64,000 bases of DNA from Phenylobacterium sp. RIFCSPHIGHO2_01_FULL_69_31. Lineage in GTDB: Bacteria; Pseudomonadota; Alphaproteobacteria; Caulobacterales; Caulobacteraceae. Of the stretch, positions 39,942 through 48,300 are shown piece after piece; position 1 is the first letter of the stretch, and each line of letters opens with the position of its first letter. The stretch is from NCBI RefSeq assembly GCF_001824475.1, contig NZ_MHXN01000014.1:283854-347853 (forward strand). The letters run 5' to 3'. The translations under genes and the position numbers were made by a program. The notes below the pieces were generated by a model, which did no database searches, had not been told where the DNA came from, and was given only the letters and a program-made list of their open reading frames with translations.

Positions 39942-40041
39942 GGCCTTATAGCCACGCTTGGAAACTGCGGCGTTGAACAAGGCCGCGGCGGGCCGCATCG
40001 TCGTTGGTGAAGCAGGACGGGTCGGATAACAGGATCGCCTG

Positions 40042-40746
40042 ATGGCGGGCCGCAGGCAGCGAATCTGGATCACCCGCGCCCAGCCGGGCGCCGACGTCAC
40101 CGCCGAGCGGGTGCGTGCGATGGGGCACGACGCGGTGGTCGCCCCACTCCTGGCGGTGAGCGTTCTGCCCGACGTGCGCATCGACCTGGACGGCGTGGCC
40201 GCGCTGGCCTTCACCAGCGCCAACGGCGTGCGCGCCTTCGCCGACGCCAGCGGCGAGCGGGGACTGAAGGTGTTCGCGGTGGGCGCGGCCACGGCCCAGG
40301 CCGCCCGGGCCGCGGGGTTCAAATCGGTGCTGTCCGCGGACGGCGACGTCGAGGCGCTCGCCGAGGGCATCGCGGCGCGGCGCGGCGAGCTGCGCGGCGC
40401 CGTCCTGCATCCGGGCGCAGCCGAGCCGGCCGGCGACCTGGCCGGCGCCCTCGAGCGACAGGGCGTCGAGGCCCGGCGGCTCATCCTCTACGAAACAGCC
40501 CCTGTGGAGCTTGCGCCCGCCGATGCCGAGGCCCTGACACGAAGCGACGCCGTCCTGCTCCACTCTCCGCGCGCGGCCCAGGTGCTGGCCCGGCTGCTGA
40601 AGACGCACCCCGCGCCCGGCCTGCGCGCGCTCGGTCTCTCGAAAGCGGTGGTGAGGCCGCTCGCGCGCACGCGGCTGGCGGGCAAGGCCTTCCCCCCCTT
40701 CCCGCTCGAAGCGGCGCTGCTCAACCTGATCGACCGGCGGCCCTGA
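40042..40746 (+). CDS. hemD: Uroporphyrinogen-III synthase
   Basis: Cyclises hydroxymethylbilane with ring D inversion. The 234-residue protein is divergent in sequence, as this family always is, but shows the two-lobed pattern: WITRAQPGADVTAERVRAMGHDAVVAPLL at the start, ALAFTSANGVRAFA, VFAVGAATAQAARAAGF, and the C-terminal VLLHSPRAAQVLARLL. It follows hemC by 100 bp and precedes the Mic60-like gene by 3 bp. Confidence 0.93.
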   Translation: MAGRRQRIWITRAQPGADVTAERVRAMGHDAVVAPLLAVSVLPDVRIDLDGVAALAFTSANGVRAFADASGERGLKVFAVGAATAQAARAAGFKSVLSADGDVEALAEGIAARRGELRGAVLHPGAAEPAGDLAGALERQGVEARRLILYETAPVELAPADAEALTRSDAVLLHSPRAAQVLARLLKTHPAPGLRALGLSKAVVRPLARTRLAGKAFPPFPLEAALLNLIDRRP

Positions 40747-40749
40747 GCG

Positions 40750-41589
40750 ATGAGCGCCACCGAGCCCGACCTGCCCAGGGACCCGGCCGAATATCGGCCT
40801 CGGTCGCTGGCGGGGTCCGGCGTTTGGGCGATGGTCGCTTTCGGGGTCCTGTGCGTACTGGCCGGGGCGGCCGTCGCCCTCCTGGCGCCGAAGCTGTTGC
40901 CCGAGCGACCGCGGGCGCCCAGCGCCAGCAACGACGTCGCCACCGTGGCTGCACCGCCGCCGCCCGCCGCCCTGCCCGTGGTGATGGCCTCGCCGGCGGC
41001 CGAGGAGGTGGCCCGCCTGAACGCGCGGATCGCCATGCTCGAGAGCCAGGGCGCGCGTACGACCGAGGCCGCCGCCGCCGCCCTGGCCGCCGCGCAACTG
41101 GTTGAGGCCAGCCAGGGGTCGCGGCCGTTCGACCGGGAGCTCGCCGCCCTCAAGGCCACTACGCCCGGCCTGCCGGAACTCGCGGCCCTGACCCGCTTGG
41201 CCCAGACGGGCGCGCCCAGCCGGACGGCGCTCGCCGCGAGCTTTGCGCCCTATGCCGCCAAGGCGGCGCGGCGCGCCCGCAAGCCGCCCGAACAGGCCGA
41301 CCTTGGGCAGCGCATCGCCTATGCCGCGGCCAAGATCGTTACGGTGCGACGGGTCGACGAGACAGACGGCGCCACGCCGGACGCGATCCTTCGCCGGGCG
41401 GAGCTGGCGCTGGAGGAAGGCCAGGTCGTGGCCGCCCTGAAGACCCTGGAGGCCCTGCCTCCGCGGGCGCGCGACGCCCTGGCGCCGTGGCGGGAGCAGG
41501 CGGAACGCCGCGCCCAGGTCGACCGCGAGGTGGCGTCCCTGCGCGCCCGCGCCGTCCGCGCGCTGCAGGCGCCGAGGCCGCCCGCATGA
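40750..41589 (+). CDS. Mic60/mitofilin-like inner-membrane protein
   Basis: A 279-residue protein with one N-terminal membrane segment (~24-46), an Ala/Pro-rich linker, a coiled-coil-prone stretch (~85-120) and a C-terminal helical domain ending in the mitofilin-type pattern (RRAELALEEGQVVAALKTLEAL). Alphaproteobacterial Mic60 genes are known to lie in heme operons next to hemY and to bend membranes in the periplasm, so position and topology agree. The next gene overlaps its stop (ATGA). Confidence 0.85.
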   Translation: MSATEPDLPRDPAEYRPRSLAGSGVWAMVAFGVLCVLAGAAVALLAPKLLPERPRAPSASNDVATVAAPPPPAALPVVMASPAAEEVARLNARIAMLESQGARTTEAAAAALAAAQLVEASQGSRPFDRELAALKATTPGLPELAALTRLAQTGAPSRTALAASFAPYAAKAARRARKPPEQADLGQRIAYAAAKIVTVRRVDETDGATPDAILRRAELALEEGQVVAALKTLEALPPRARDALAPWREQAERRAQVDREVASLRARAVRALQAPRPPA

Positions 41590-43064
41590 TCCGCGCCGGC
41601 GTGGTCCTGATCCTGATCGCCGCCGTCGCGGTGGGGGCCCTGGCGCTGAGCGGCGATCCCGGCCGGGCGACGGTCGTCTGGCTGGGCTGGCGCGCCGACG
41701 CCACGGCCGCCGCGGCGATCCTGCTCGCCCTGGGCTTCGGCCTGTTCGCGGCCGTGGTCTGGCGGACGATCCTCTGGGCCCTGGAGGCGCCCCGCCGGGC
41801 CGAGCGGGCGCGGGCCGAGGCGCGGCGGCGCCAATCCTACGACGTACTGGCGCGCGGCTTCCTGGCGGTGGCCGCGGGCGACGGGTCCGAGGCGCTTCGG
41901 CTGTCGAAGAAGGCGGCCGAGATCGCCGCGGAGGCCCCTGGCCTGGTGCGCGTGCTGGCCGCCCAGGCGGCGGAGGCGGCCGGCGACATGGCCCAGGCGC
42001 AGGCGGCCTATACCGCCATGCTGGGCTTCCCGGAGATGCGGCTGGCGGGGCACAGGGGCCTGATGCAGATCGCCCTGGCGCAGGGCGCGCGGGAGACGGC
42101 GCTGCGTCATGCCCAGGAGGCCTATGGCGAGGCCCGCACCGCCCGCTGGGCCTGGCGCGCGATCCTGGAGTCGCGGCTGGAGACCGCCGACTGGGATGGC
42201 GCCCTGGCGCTGGTGAAGGGCGCCCTCGACCGCAAGATCGTCCCGCCGGTGGTGGCCGAGCGCGCCCGCGCCGCCTTGCTGGCCGCCTCGGCGGCGCAGC
42301 TCGAACATGCGCCCGAGCCGAAGGCGCGGGGCATCGCCCTGGACCAGGCGACCGAGGCCGCCCGTCTGCAGCCGGGCTTCGCGCCGGGCGTGGTGATGGC
42401 CGCGCGCCTGCTCGCCGAGGACGGCAAGATGGGGCGCGCCGCCGCCCTGATCGAGAACGCCTGGCGCGCGGCCCCGCATCCGGCCCTGTGGCTGGCGTAC
42501 CGCGACCTCAAGACCGACGAGACGCCGCGGGAACGCGCGCAGCGTCTGGGCCAGCTGGCCGCCGTGAACCCCGCCCACCGCGAAAGCCTGCTGCTGTACG
42601 TGGAACAGGCCCTCGTCGCCGGCGACGCCCCGGCGGCGCGCGAGGCGGCCAAGGCGCTGGAGGGAGAGCCCGTCACCGCCCGCGTCGCCGGCCTCCTGGC
42701 GCGGGCCGCCTATGCGGCTGGGGCCATCGACGAGGCGCGGATGTGGCTGGCCCAGGGGATGAACGCGCCGCCGGAACCGGACTGGTCCGACCTCGACCCG
42801 GAGGGCCGCCCCTTCGCCTACCACGCCCAGGACTGGGCCCGTCTGGCCATCGCCTTCGCGGAAACCGGCGAGCTGCTGCACCCCCGGCTCGAGCGGCGCG
42901 AGCGCAGCCTCCGCGAGCTGCCCGAACTGCCGATCGCCTATGCGGACGCCGGGCCGATGCTGGCCGAGCCGGCGTTCTATCCGGTGGACGAGGGCTACCA
43001 GGAACCCGAGACCCCGCCGGGCCCCCCGCGCCGGACGGGACCGCGCGGCCGACGCCAGCCATGA
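41586..43064 (+). CDS. hemY: HemY-type protein with TPR-like repeats
   Basis: An inner-membrane protein of the HemY_N family, linked genetically to heme synthesis but without a proven enzyme activity. The 492-residue product has two N-terminal membrane segments (~5-20 and ~40-60), then Ala-rich helical pairs typical of TPR-like repeats (FLAVAAGDGSEALRLSKKAAEIA, then LEHAPEPKARGIAL). The C-terminus is Pro/Arg-rich. The ATG overlaps the Mic60-like stop, and its own stop overlaps the glycosyltransferase start. Confidence 0.92.
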   Translation: MIRAGVVLILIAAVAVGALALSGDPGRATVVWLGWRADATAAAAILLALGFGLFAAVVWRTILWALEAPRRAERARAEARRRQSYDVLARGFLAVAAGDGSEALRLSKKAAEIAAEAPGLVRVLAAQAAEAAGDMAQAQAAYTAMLGFPEMRLAGHRGLMQIALAQGARETALRHAQEAYGEARTARWAWRAILESRLETADWDGALALVKGALDRKIVPPVVAERARAALLAASAAQLEHAPEPKARGIALDQATEAARLQPGFAPGVVMAARLLAEDGKMGRAAALIENAWRAAPHPALWLAYRDLKTDETPRERAQRLGQLAAVNPAHRESLLLYVEQALVAGDAPAAREAAKALEGEPVTARVAGLLARAAYAAGAIDEARMWLAQGMNAPPEPDWSDLDPEGRPFAYHAQDWARLAIAFAETGELLHPRLERRERSLRELPELPIAYADAGPMLAEPAFYPVDEGYQEPETPPGPPRRTGPRGRRQP

Positions 43065-44002
43065 CGCGGATCGTCTATCTGACGCCTTACGCCGGCTCGA
43101 AGTCGGGCGGCAACAAGATGATCTTCCGGCACGTGGAGGGCCTCTGCGCCCTGGGCTTCGACGCCGTGGTACGCCGCCCGCCCCACACCCCGCCCCCGAC
43201 GTGGTTCGACCATCAGGCCCCCACCGAGGACGCCTCCGTCCCGCTCGGCCCCGACGACATCCTGGTCCTGCCGGAAGACTCTCCCGAGGCGATGCGGCAG
43301 GCCGCGGCCCTGCCGAACCGCAAGGTCATCTTCTGCCAGAACCCCTATGCGCTCGCGAGCTACGGCCTGGCCGCCTTGCCGACCGAGCTTCGGCCGCAGT
43401 ACCGCAACTTCATGGCCTGCGGCGTCGGCGTCGCGGGGCTGATCGCGCGCTTCTTCGACTACGACCTGATCTCGATCGTGCCGGGCTTCGCCGACGAACG
43501 CATCTTCCGCCCGGCGCCCAAGGAGCAGCTGATCGCCTGCTCTCCGCGGCATCGCAAGGTGGAGCAGGCGGCCATCCGCTACATGTTCGAGCGGCTGCAT
43601 CCCGAGGCGGCGTCCTGGCGCTGGGAGGTCATGGAGACCTGCACCGAGGCCGAGGTCGCCGCCATCATGGGCCGCGCCTCGGTGTTCCTGAGCCTTGCGC
43701 GGATGGAGGCGCTCAGCCTGACAACGCTGGAGGCCATGTCGTGCGAGTGCCTGCTGGCGGGCTTCACCGGCATCGGCGCGCGCGAGTTCGCCACGCCCGT
43801 CAACGGGATCTGGGTGGATGAGGACGACTGCGAGGCCGCCGCCCATGCCCTGGTGCGTGCGGTGACCCTCGCCGAGCAGGACGGGGGAGCCCAGGCGCTG
43901 ATGCGCCACGCCGCGGCCCAGACCGCCGCCCAGTGGAGCCGCGCCGCCTTCCTCGAGGCCCTGGCCGCCTTCTGGCGCGACCGGATGGGCGTGACCGCGT
44001 GA
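43061..44002 (+). CDS. Glycosyltransferase (GT4-like)
   Basis: A 313-residue cytoplasmic or membrane-associated glycosyltransferase. It begins MTRIVYLTPYAGSKSGGNKMIFRHVEGL, as in GT-B-fold enzymes. The C-terminal nucleotide-sugar half shows ASVFLSLARMEALSLTTLEAMSCE, matching the GT4 EAFGLxxLEAMAxG pattern (Glu retained), then GAREFATPVNGIWVD. The acceptor and sugar are unknown. The ATG overlaps the hemY stop. It is the last gene of the heme operon, followed by tRNA-Thr. Confidence 0.86.
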   Translation: MTRIVYLTPYAGSKSGGNKMIFRHVEGLCALGFDAVVRRPPHTPPPTWFDHQAPTEDASVPLGPDDILVLPEDSPEAMRQAAALPNRKVIFCQNPYALASYGLAALPTELRPQYRNFMACGVGVAGLIARFFDYDLISIVPGFADERIFRPAPKEQLIACSPRHRKVEQAAIRYMFERLHPEAASWRWEVMETCTEAEVAAIMGRASVFLSLARMEALSLTTLEAMSCECLLAGFTGIGAREFATPVNGIWVDEDDCEAAAHALVRAVTLAEQDGGAQALMRHAAAQTAAQWSRAAFLEALAAFWRDRMGVTA

Positions 44003-44006
44003 CGCT

Positions 44007-44034
44007 TTGCAAATCGGGAGGTTGCGGGTAAAAG
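44007..44034 (+). promoter_or_regulatory. Candidate promoter of tRNA-Thr
   Basis: TTGCAA (44007-44012), a 16-nt spacer and TAAAAG (44029-44034), 20 nt before the mature tRNA 5' end. Confidence 0.45.
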
Positions 44035-44053
44035 CCCGCGTCCCCGGACAGGA

Positions 44054-44129
44054 GCCGCCTTAGCTCAGCCGGTAGAGCGGCGCATTCGTAATGCGTAGGT
44101 CAGGTGTTCGAGTCACCTAGGCGGCACCA
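44054..44129 (+). tRNA. tRNA-Thr (anticodon CGT)
   Basis: A 76-nt cloverleaf with CCA encoded. The acceptor stem is GCCGCCT / AGGCGGC. The D arm is GCTC/GAGC. The anticodon stem GCGCA/TGCGT (one G-T pair) carries loop TTCGTAA, so the anticodon is CGT, reading ACG. The T arm is AGGTG-TTCGAGT-CACCT. No copy of its 3' end was seen downstream, so it is not visibly used as an integration site here. Confidence 0.97.
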
Positions 44130-44198
44130 TTCTTCCCTACTCGCAGGATCCCAACGCGGCCGTAGCCCGGCGCTTCTCGCGTGGCCGGCTAGGATGTA

Positions 44199-44214
44199 GC
44201 CGTCACGTGACGGC
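44199..44214. promoter_or_regulatory. 16-bp perfect palindrome upstream of the acyltransferase
   Basis: GCCGTCACGTGACGGC is a perfect dyad centred on CACGTG, 105 bp before the acyltransferase start, in a 190-bp gap after tRNA-Thr. It may be an operator or simply GC-rich dyad sequence. Confidence 0.3.
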
Positions 44215-44318
44215 CGGCGCCTCAAGACGAGGCAGGCGCGACGGCGTCGAGTCCGCATAACACTGGTGCTTGACGTGCTGGCGCCGGCACTGCCTAGCTT
44301 CCGGCGGGGGAGCGGCAA

Positions 44319-45497
44319 ATGACGTCATCAGAGGGCGGGGCGCGCACGATCGGCCAGCGCGTGGCCGAAACCGGCGGTCGTACGACCGGATTCGACTACC
44401 TGCGGATCGGCCTCGCGCTCGCGGTGATGGTCTGGCACAGCTTCCCGATCAGCTACGGCAAGCCGTTCGAGACCATGGTCCTGGGCGGCTGGGCGCGGCC
44501 GACGGTTGCATTCATCCTGCCCGCCTTTTTCGCCCTGAGCGGGTTCCTTGTCGCCGGCAGCCTCGAGCGGAACACCTCGCTGTTGCGGTTCGCCGCGCTC
44601 CGGGCCATCCGGATCATGCCCGCGCTGGGGGTCGAGGTGCTTCTTTCCGCCCTCATCCTGGGCCCGCTGCTGACCACGGTCGGCCTTGCCGCCTATCTGT
44701 CGGACGGCGAGTTCCACGAGTATTTCCTCAACGTCTTCGGGATCATCCATTTCGACCTGCCGGGATTGTTCGAGACCAATCCCATTCCCAGGATCGTCAA
44801 CGGCCAGCTCTGGACCATCCCCTACGAACTGGAATGCTACGCCGCCCTTGCGGCGCTCGCCGCCCTAGGCCTGGTCCGCCGCCCCGTGCTGATGCTTGCC
44901 GCCGTAACCGGCCTGCAGCTGGCGCTGATGGCGATTACCTATCAGCCCATCGTCTTCGGAAGCCCGCTTCCGGAGCTTGGCGGCGTGTTCTCCGGCCGGC
45001 TCCTCGTGATGAGCTTCCTGTGGGGCGTTGTGCTGTTCCGGCTCCGCGACCGCGTCCCGTTCAGCGGATGGCTCGCGGCGATCGCAGCGGCCGTGAGCGT
45101 CGCCCTCATGCTCGTGCCCCTGGGCGACGCCCTGGCCGCACTGCCGATCGCCTATGCGGTCGCCTACCTGGGTCTTCAGCAGCCGCGGAGCACGCCCATC
45201 GTGGCCCTCGGCGACTTCAGCTACGGCATCTTCCTCTACGGCTTCGCCGTTCAGCAGACGGTGGCCAGCCTCGGCGCGTGGACGCACCATTGGTACCTGA
45301 ACCTGGCGCTCGCGGTGCCCCTGGTCACCCTCTTCGCCGCATTCTCCTGGTACGGCGTCGAGAAGCCGGCGCTAGCCCTGAGGAAGCGACTGTCGGTTCT
45401 CGACCCGGTCGACGCATGGATCGGGTCAGCGCAGGGGCGGCTGGGCTCTCTCGCGCCCTGGGCGCGGACAGAAGGCCGCGACGGTATCGGCGCCTGA
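44319..45497 (+). CDS. Acyltransferase 3 family membrane protein
   Basis: A 392-residue multi-pass inner-membrane protein of the acyltransferase-3 (OatA/ExoZ-like) family that O-acylates surface carbohydrates. The N-terminal motif is FDYLRIGLALAVMVWHSFPI, with the catalytic-type His in the first membrane helix. FALSGFLVAGSLER and the RxxR-type ALRAIRIMPAL follow. About ten hydrophobic helices are visible, and LGDFSYGIFLYGF is typical of the last third. GGGGG precedes the ATG. Its last 72 bp overlap the 3' end of the convergent LysR gene. Confidence 0.9.
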   Translation: MTSSEGGARTIGQRVAETGGRTTGFDYLRIGLALAVMVWHSFPISYGKPFETMVLGGWARPTVAFILPAFFALSGFLVAGSLERNTSLLRFAALRAIRIMPALGVEVLLSALILGPLLTTVGLAAYLSDGEFHEYFLNVFGIIHFDLPGLFETNPIPRIVNGQLWTIPYELECYAALAALAALGLVRRPVLMLAAVTGLQLALMAITYQPIVFGSPLPELGGVFSGRLLVMSFLWGVVLFRLRDRVPFSGWLAAIAAAVSVALMLVPLGDALAALPIAYAVAYLGLQQPRSTPIVALGDFSYGIFLYGFAVQQTVASLGAWTHHWYLNLALAVPLVTLFAAFSWYGVEKPALALRKRLSVLDPVDAWIGSAQGRLGSLAPWARTEGRDGIGA

Positions 45498-46379
45498 GCC
45501 GTACCAGCAGGGCCGCAGGTCGTGGCGCTTGGCCTCCACGAGGTCGCGCAGCCAGGCCCTGACGACCCGCATCCGCGCGGCGTCGTGCACCTCGCGGTGG
45601 GTGCTCAACCAGAAGCGGCGCTCGATGACGACGTCCGGCAGCACCCGCTCCAGGCCGGCGGCGAGGAAGCAGGGCAGGACGCCCACGCCGCCGGCGGCGG
45701 CGATCATCTCGCGCTGGGCCTGGATCGAGGAGCTGGCGAGCGTGGCGGTGAGGCCCGGCGAAACCTCGTCCAGGTACCGCAGCTCGGACGCGTAGAGCAG
45801 GTCGTCGATGTACCCGACGATCTGGAGCCCAGCCAAATCCTCGACGCTCGCGGGCCGCCCCGTCCGATCGAGGTAGGCGGGCGCCGCGTAGAGCGCGAGC
45901 TGGTAGCCGGTGAGCGGCTCGACCACGAGACGCTGGCCGTCGGGCGGGCTGAGTGTGATCGCCATGTCCACCTCCCGCCGGCTCGGTGAAAGGAAGCCGG
46001 CGTGGGCCGCCAGCTCCACGCGCAGGCCCGGGCGCGCCGCGGCGAGCTGCGGCAAGGCGGGGGCCAGCACCGCGGACCCGAAGCCCTCGGCGGTGCTGAT
46101 GCGGACCGTCCCTGCGACCAGGTCGGGGCGGGTCACGCGGGCCGCGGTCTCCATCGCCTGCTCGGCGTCGAGCGCGATGTCGAACAGCTGGGCGCCGGCC
46201 GAGGTGAGCAGCAGCCCGGTGGACGAACGGACGAACAGCGTCGACTTCAGCGCCGTCTCCAGCCGCGCCACCCGCCGGCCGACGGTGGCGGTGTCGATCC
46301 CCAGCCGCTGGGCGCCGGCCCCGAGGGACCCCGCGCGCGCAGCGCCGAGGAAGATGCGCAGGTCGTCCCAGTCGAACAT
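45426..46379 (-). CDS. LysR family transcriptional regulator, divergent from mmsA
   Basis: A 317-residue LysR protein with winged helix-turn-helix FDWDDLRIFLGAARAGSLGAGAQRLGIDTATVGRRVARLE and an effector-binding domain (GTVRISTAEGFGSAVLAPALPQL). Its Cys-containing C-terminus is encoded opposite the acyltransferase 3' end, since the two genes overlap tail to tail by 72 bp. The 76-bp gap to mmsA contains a TGCAA dyad, so it is the likely regulator of mmsA, though no effector is known. Confidence 0.92.
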   Translation of the reverse strand: MFDWDDLRIFLGAARAGSLGAGAQRLGIDTATVGRRVARLETALKSTLFVRSSTGLLLTSAGAQLFDIALDAEQAMETAARVTRPDLVAGTVRISTAEGFGSAVLAPALPQLAAARPGLRVELAAHAGFLSPSRREVDMAITLSPPDGQRLVVEPLTGYQLALYAAPAYLDRTGRPASVEDLAGLQIVGYIDDLLYASELRYLDEVSPGLTATLASSSIQAQREMIAAAGGVGVLPCFLAAGLERVLPDVVIERRFWLSTHREVHDAARMRVVRAWLRDLVEAKRHDLRPCWYGSGADTVAAFCPRPGRERAQPPLR

Positions 46380-46383
46380 CGTC

Positions 46384-46413
46384 GTTGCAATATCGCGCTA
46401 TCGATCGTGCAAC
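46384..46413. promoter_or_regulatory. Candidate LysR binding site between lysR and mmsA
   Basis: GTTGCA (46384-46389) and TGCAAC (46408-46413) form a perfect 6-bp dyad with an 18-bp spacer, followed by another TGCAA. It lies next to the lysR start and about 43 bp before the mmsA start. Confidence 0.4.
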
Positions 46414-46455
46414 AATGCAATGGGACGACGGCGAGAGAACGGCTAGGCCAGGGCC

Positions 46456-47952
46456 ATGCGAGAGATCACCCATTTCATCGACGGCGCGGCCTTCACCGGC
46501 GCCTCGGGCCGCTACGGCGACGTGTTCAACCCCAACACCGGCGAGGTCCAGGCGCGCGTCCAGTTCGCGACGGACGCCGAGGTCGACCGGGCGGTCCAAT
46601 CGGCGGTGCGGGCGCAGCAGACCTGGGCGCTGGTTAACCCGCAGCGGCGGGCGCGGGTGATGTTCGAGTTCAAGCGCCTGATCGAGCGCGACATGGACGC
46701 CTTGGCGGAAATCCTGTCGTCCGAGCATGGCAAGGTGATCGCCGACAGCAAGGGCGACATCCAGCGGGGCCTGGAGGTGATCGAGTTCGCCTGCGGCATC
46801 CCGCATGCCTTGAAAGGCGAATACACCGAGGGCGCCGGTCCGGGCATCGACGTCTACTCGATGCGCCAGCCGCTGGGCGTGGCGGCGGGCATCACGCCGT
46901 TCAACTTCCCGGCCATGATCCCGATGTGGATGTTCGGCATCGCCATCGCCACGGGCAACACCTTCATCCTGAAGCCCTCCGAGAAGGACCCGACCGTCCC
47001 GGTGAAGCTGGCGGAACTGATGATGGAGGCGGGGGCGCCGGCCGGGGTGCTGAACGTGATCCACGGCGACAAGGCTGCCGTCGACGCCATCCTGGACCAT
47101 CCGGACATCAAGGCCGTCAGCTTCGTCGGCAGCTCAGATATCGCCCACTACGTCTACAGCCGCGGCACGGCGGCCGGTAAGCGCGTCCAGGCCATGGGCG
47201 GGGCCAAGAACCACGGGATCATCCTGCCCGACGCCGACCTGGAGCAGGCGACCAAGGACATCATCGGCGCCGCGTACGGCTCGGCCGGCGAACGCTGCAT
47301 GGCGCTGCCGGTGGTGGTCCCGGTCGGCAAGAAGACCGCGGACGAGGTCCGTGAGCGCGTCCTCGCCGAGCTGGAGACGCTGAAGGTCGGGATCTCCACC
47401 GACACCGCCGCCCAGTACGGCCCGGTGGTCAGCCAGGCGCACAAGCAGAAGATCAGCGACTACATCCAGACCGGCGTCGACGAAGGCGCCGAGCTGGTGG
47501 TCGACGGCCGGGGTTTCTCGCTCCAGGGCTACGAGAAGGGCTTCTTCATCGGCCCCTCGCTGTTCGACGGCGTGAAGAAGGGCATGAAGACCTACAACGA
47601 GGAGATCTTCGGCCCGGTGCTGCAGATCGTCCGCGCCGAGAGCTTCGAGGAGGCGCTGGATCTGCCGTCGTCCCACCAGTACGGGAACGGGGTCGCCATC
47701 TTCACCCGCAACGGCCGCGCCGCCCGCGAGTTCGCCGCCCGCGTCCAGGTGGGCATGGTGGGCATCAACGTGCCGATCCCGGTGCCGGTGGCCTACCACA
47801 CCTTCGGCGGCTGGAAGCGCAGCGCCTTCGGCGACGTCAACCAGCACGGCATGGAAGGCGTGCGCTTCTACACGAAGACCAAGACCATCACCGCCCGCTG
47901 GCCCGAGGGCGCGGTGGAGGACAGCGCGTTCGTCATCCCCACCATGAAGTGA
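46456..47952 (+). CDS. mmsA: CoA-acylating methylmalonate-semialdehyde dehydrogenase
   Basis: Converts methylmalonate semialdehyde to propionyl-CoA (and malonate semialdehyde to acetyl-CoA) in valine, inositol and beta-alanine degradation. The 498-residue ALDH has HFIDGAAF at the start, ITPFNFPAMIPMWMFGIAIA (MMSDH signature), the catalytic Cys in GSAGERCMALPV, and EEIFGPVLQIV. MMSDH lacks the general-base Glu of hydrolytic ALDHs, consistent with MGGAKNHGI at that region. No other valine-pathway gene is in the window. Confidence 0.95.
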   Translation: MREITHFIDGAAFTGASGRYGDVFNPNTGEVQARVQFATDAEVDRAVQSAVRAQQTWALVNPQRRARVMFEFKRLIERDMDALAEILSSEHGKVIADSKGDIQRGLEVIEFACGIPHALKGEYTEGAGPGIDVYSMRQPLGVAAGITPFNFPAMIPMWMFGIAIATGNTFILKPSEKDPTVPVKLAELMMEAGAPAGVLNVIHGDKAAVDAILDHPDIKAVSFVGSSDIAHYVYSRGTAAGKRVQAMGGAKNHGIILPDADLEQATKDIIGAAYGSAGERCMALPVVVPVGKKTADEVRERVLAELETLKVGISTDTAAQYGPVVSQAHKQKISDYIQTGVDEGAELVVDGRGFSLQGYEKGFFIGPSLFDGVKKGMKTYNEEIFGPVLQIVRAESFEEALDLPSSHQYGNGVAIFTRNGRAAREFAARVQVGMVGINVPIPVPVAYHTFGGWKRSAFGDVNQHGMEGVRFYTKTKTITARWPEGAVEDSAFVIPTMK

Positions 47953-47967
47953 GGCTCCCGAGGGGAC

Positions 47968-48141
47968 ATGTCCAAAGCCTATGGTCCGGTCACCGAGCGC
48001 CTGCTCAACCTTCGACCGGGCGCCTCGTGCTTCGTGAGCCTGCGCCGGCTTTGTTTCAAGACGCTGCGCAAGCATGCGCCCGACCGCCAATGGGCCGTCG
48101 AGTCGCGTGACGGCGGCCTGGTGGTCACCAGGGTGAGCTGA
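47968..48141 (+). CDS. Small basic protein of unknown function (57 aa)
   Basis: ATG 47968 follows AGGGGAC and lies 15 bp after mmsA. The product (MSKAYGPVTERLLNLRPGAS, then a Cys/Arg/Lys-rich centre and VESRDGGLVVTRVS) is basic with two Cys residues. Codon use has strong third-position GC like its neighbours. The spacing suggests co-transcription with mmsA. I do not recognise a family. It is judged real from the ribosome binding site, codon pattern and position. Confidence 0.5.
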   Translation: MSKAYGPVTERLLNLRPGASCFVSLRRLCFKTLRKHAPDRQWAVESRDGGLVVTRVS

Positions 48142-48300
48142 AGCTCGGCCCCGGCGCCGCCCGGCTTTCTCGACGCGTTCGGAGCGGAGTTCGCCTCTCG
48201 CCGTCTAGAGCTCAGCTTTTCTCGCGCTCCGGGCGAGGGGCGGTGCGACTCGCCTCAACCTATGCTTGGTGCCGGCCACCGATCGGGGGACGGGACGAAT

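Noticed and set aside
44130..44318. Island attachment at tRNA-Thr
   Set aside because: No duplicate of the tRNA-Thr 3' end and no integrase were seen near it.
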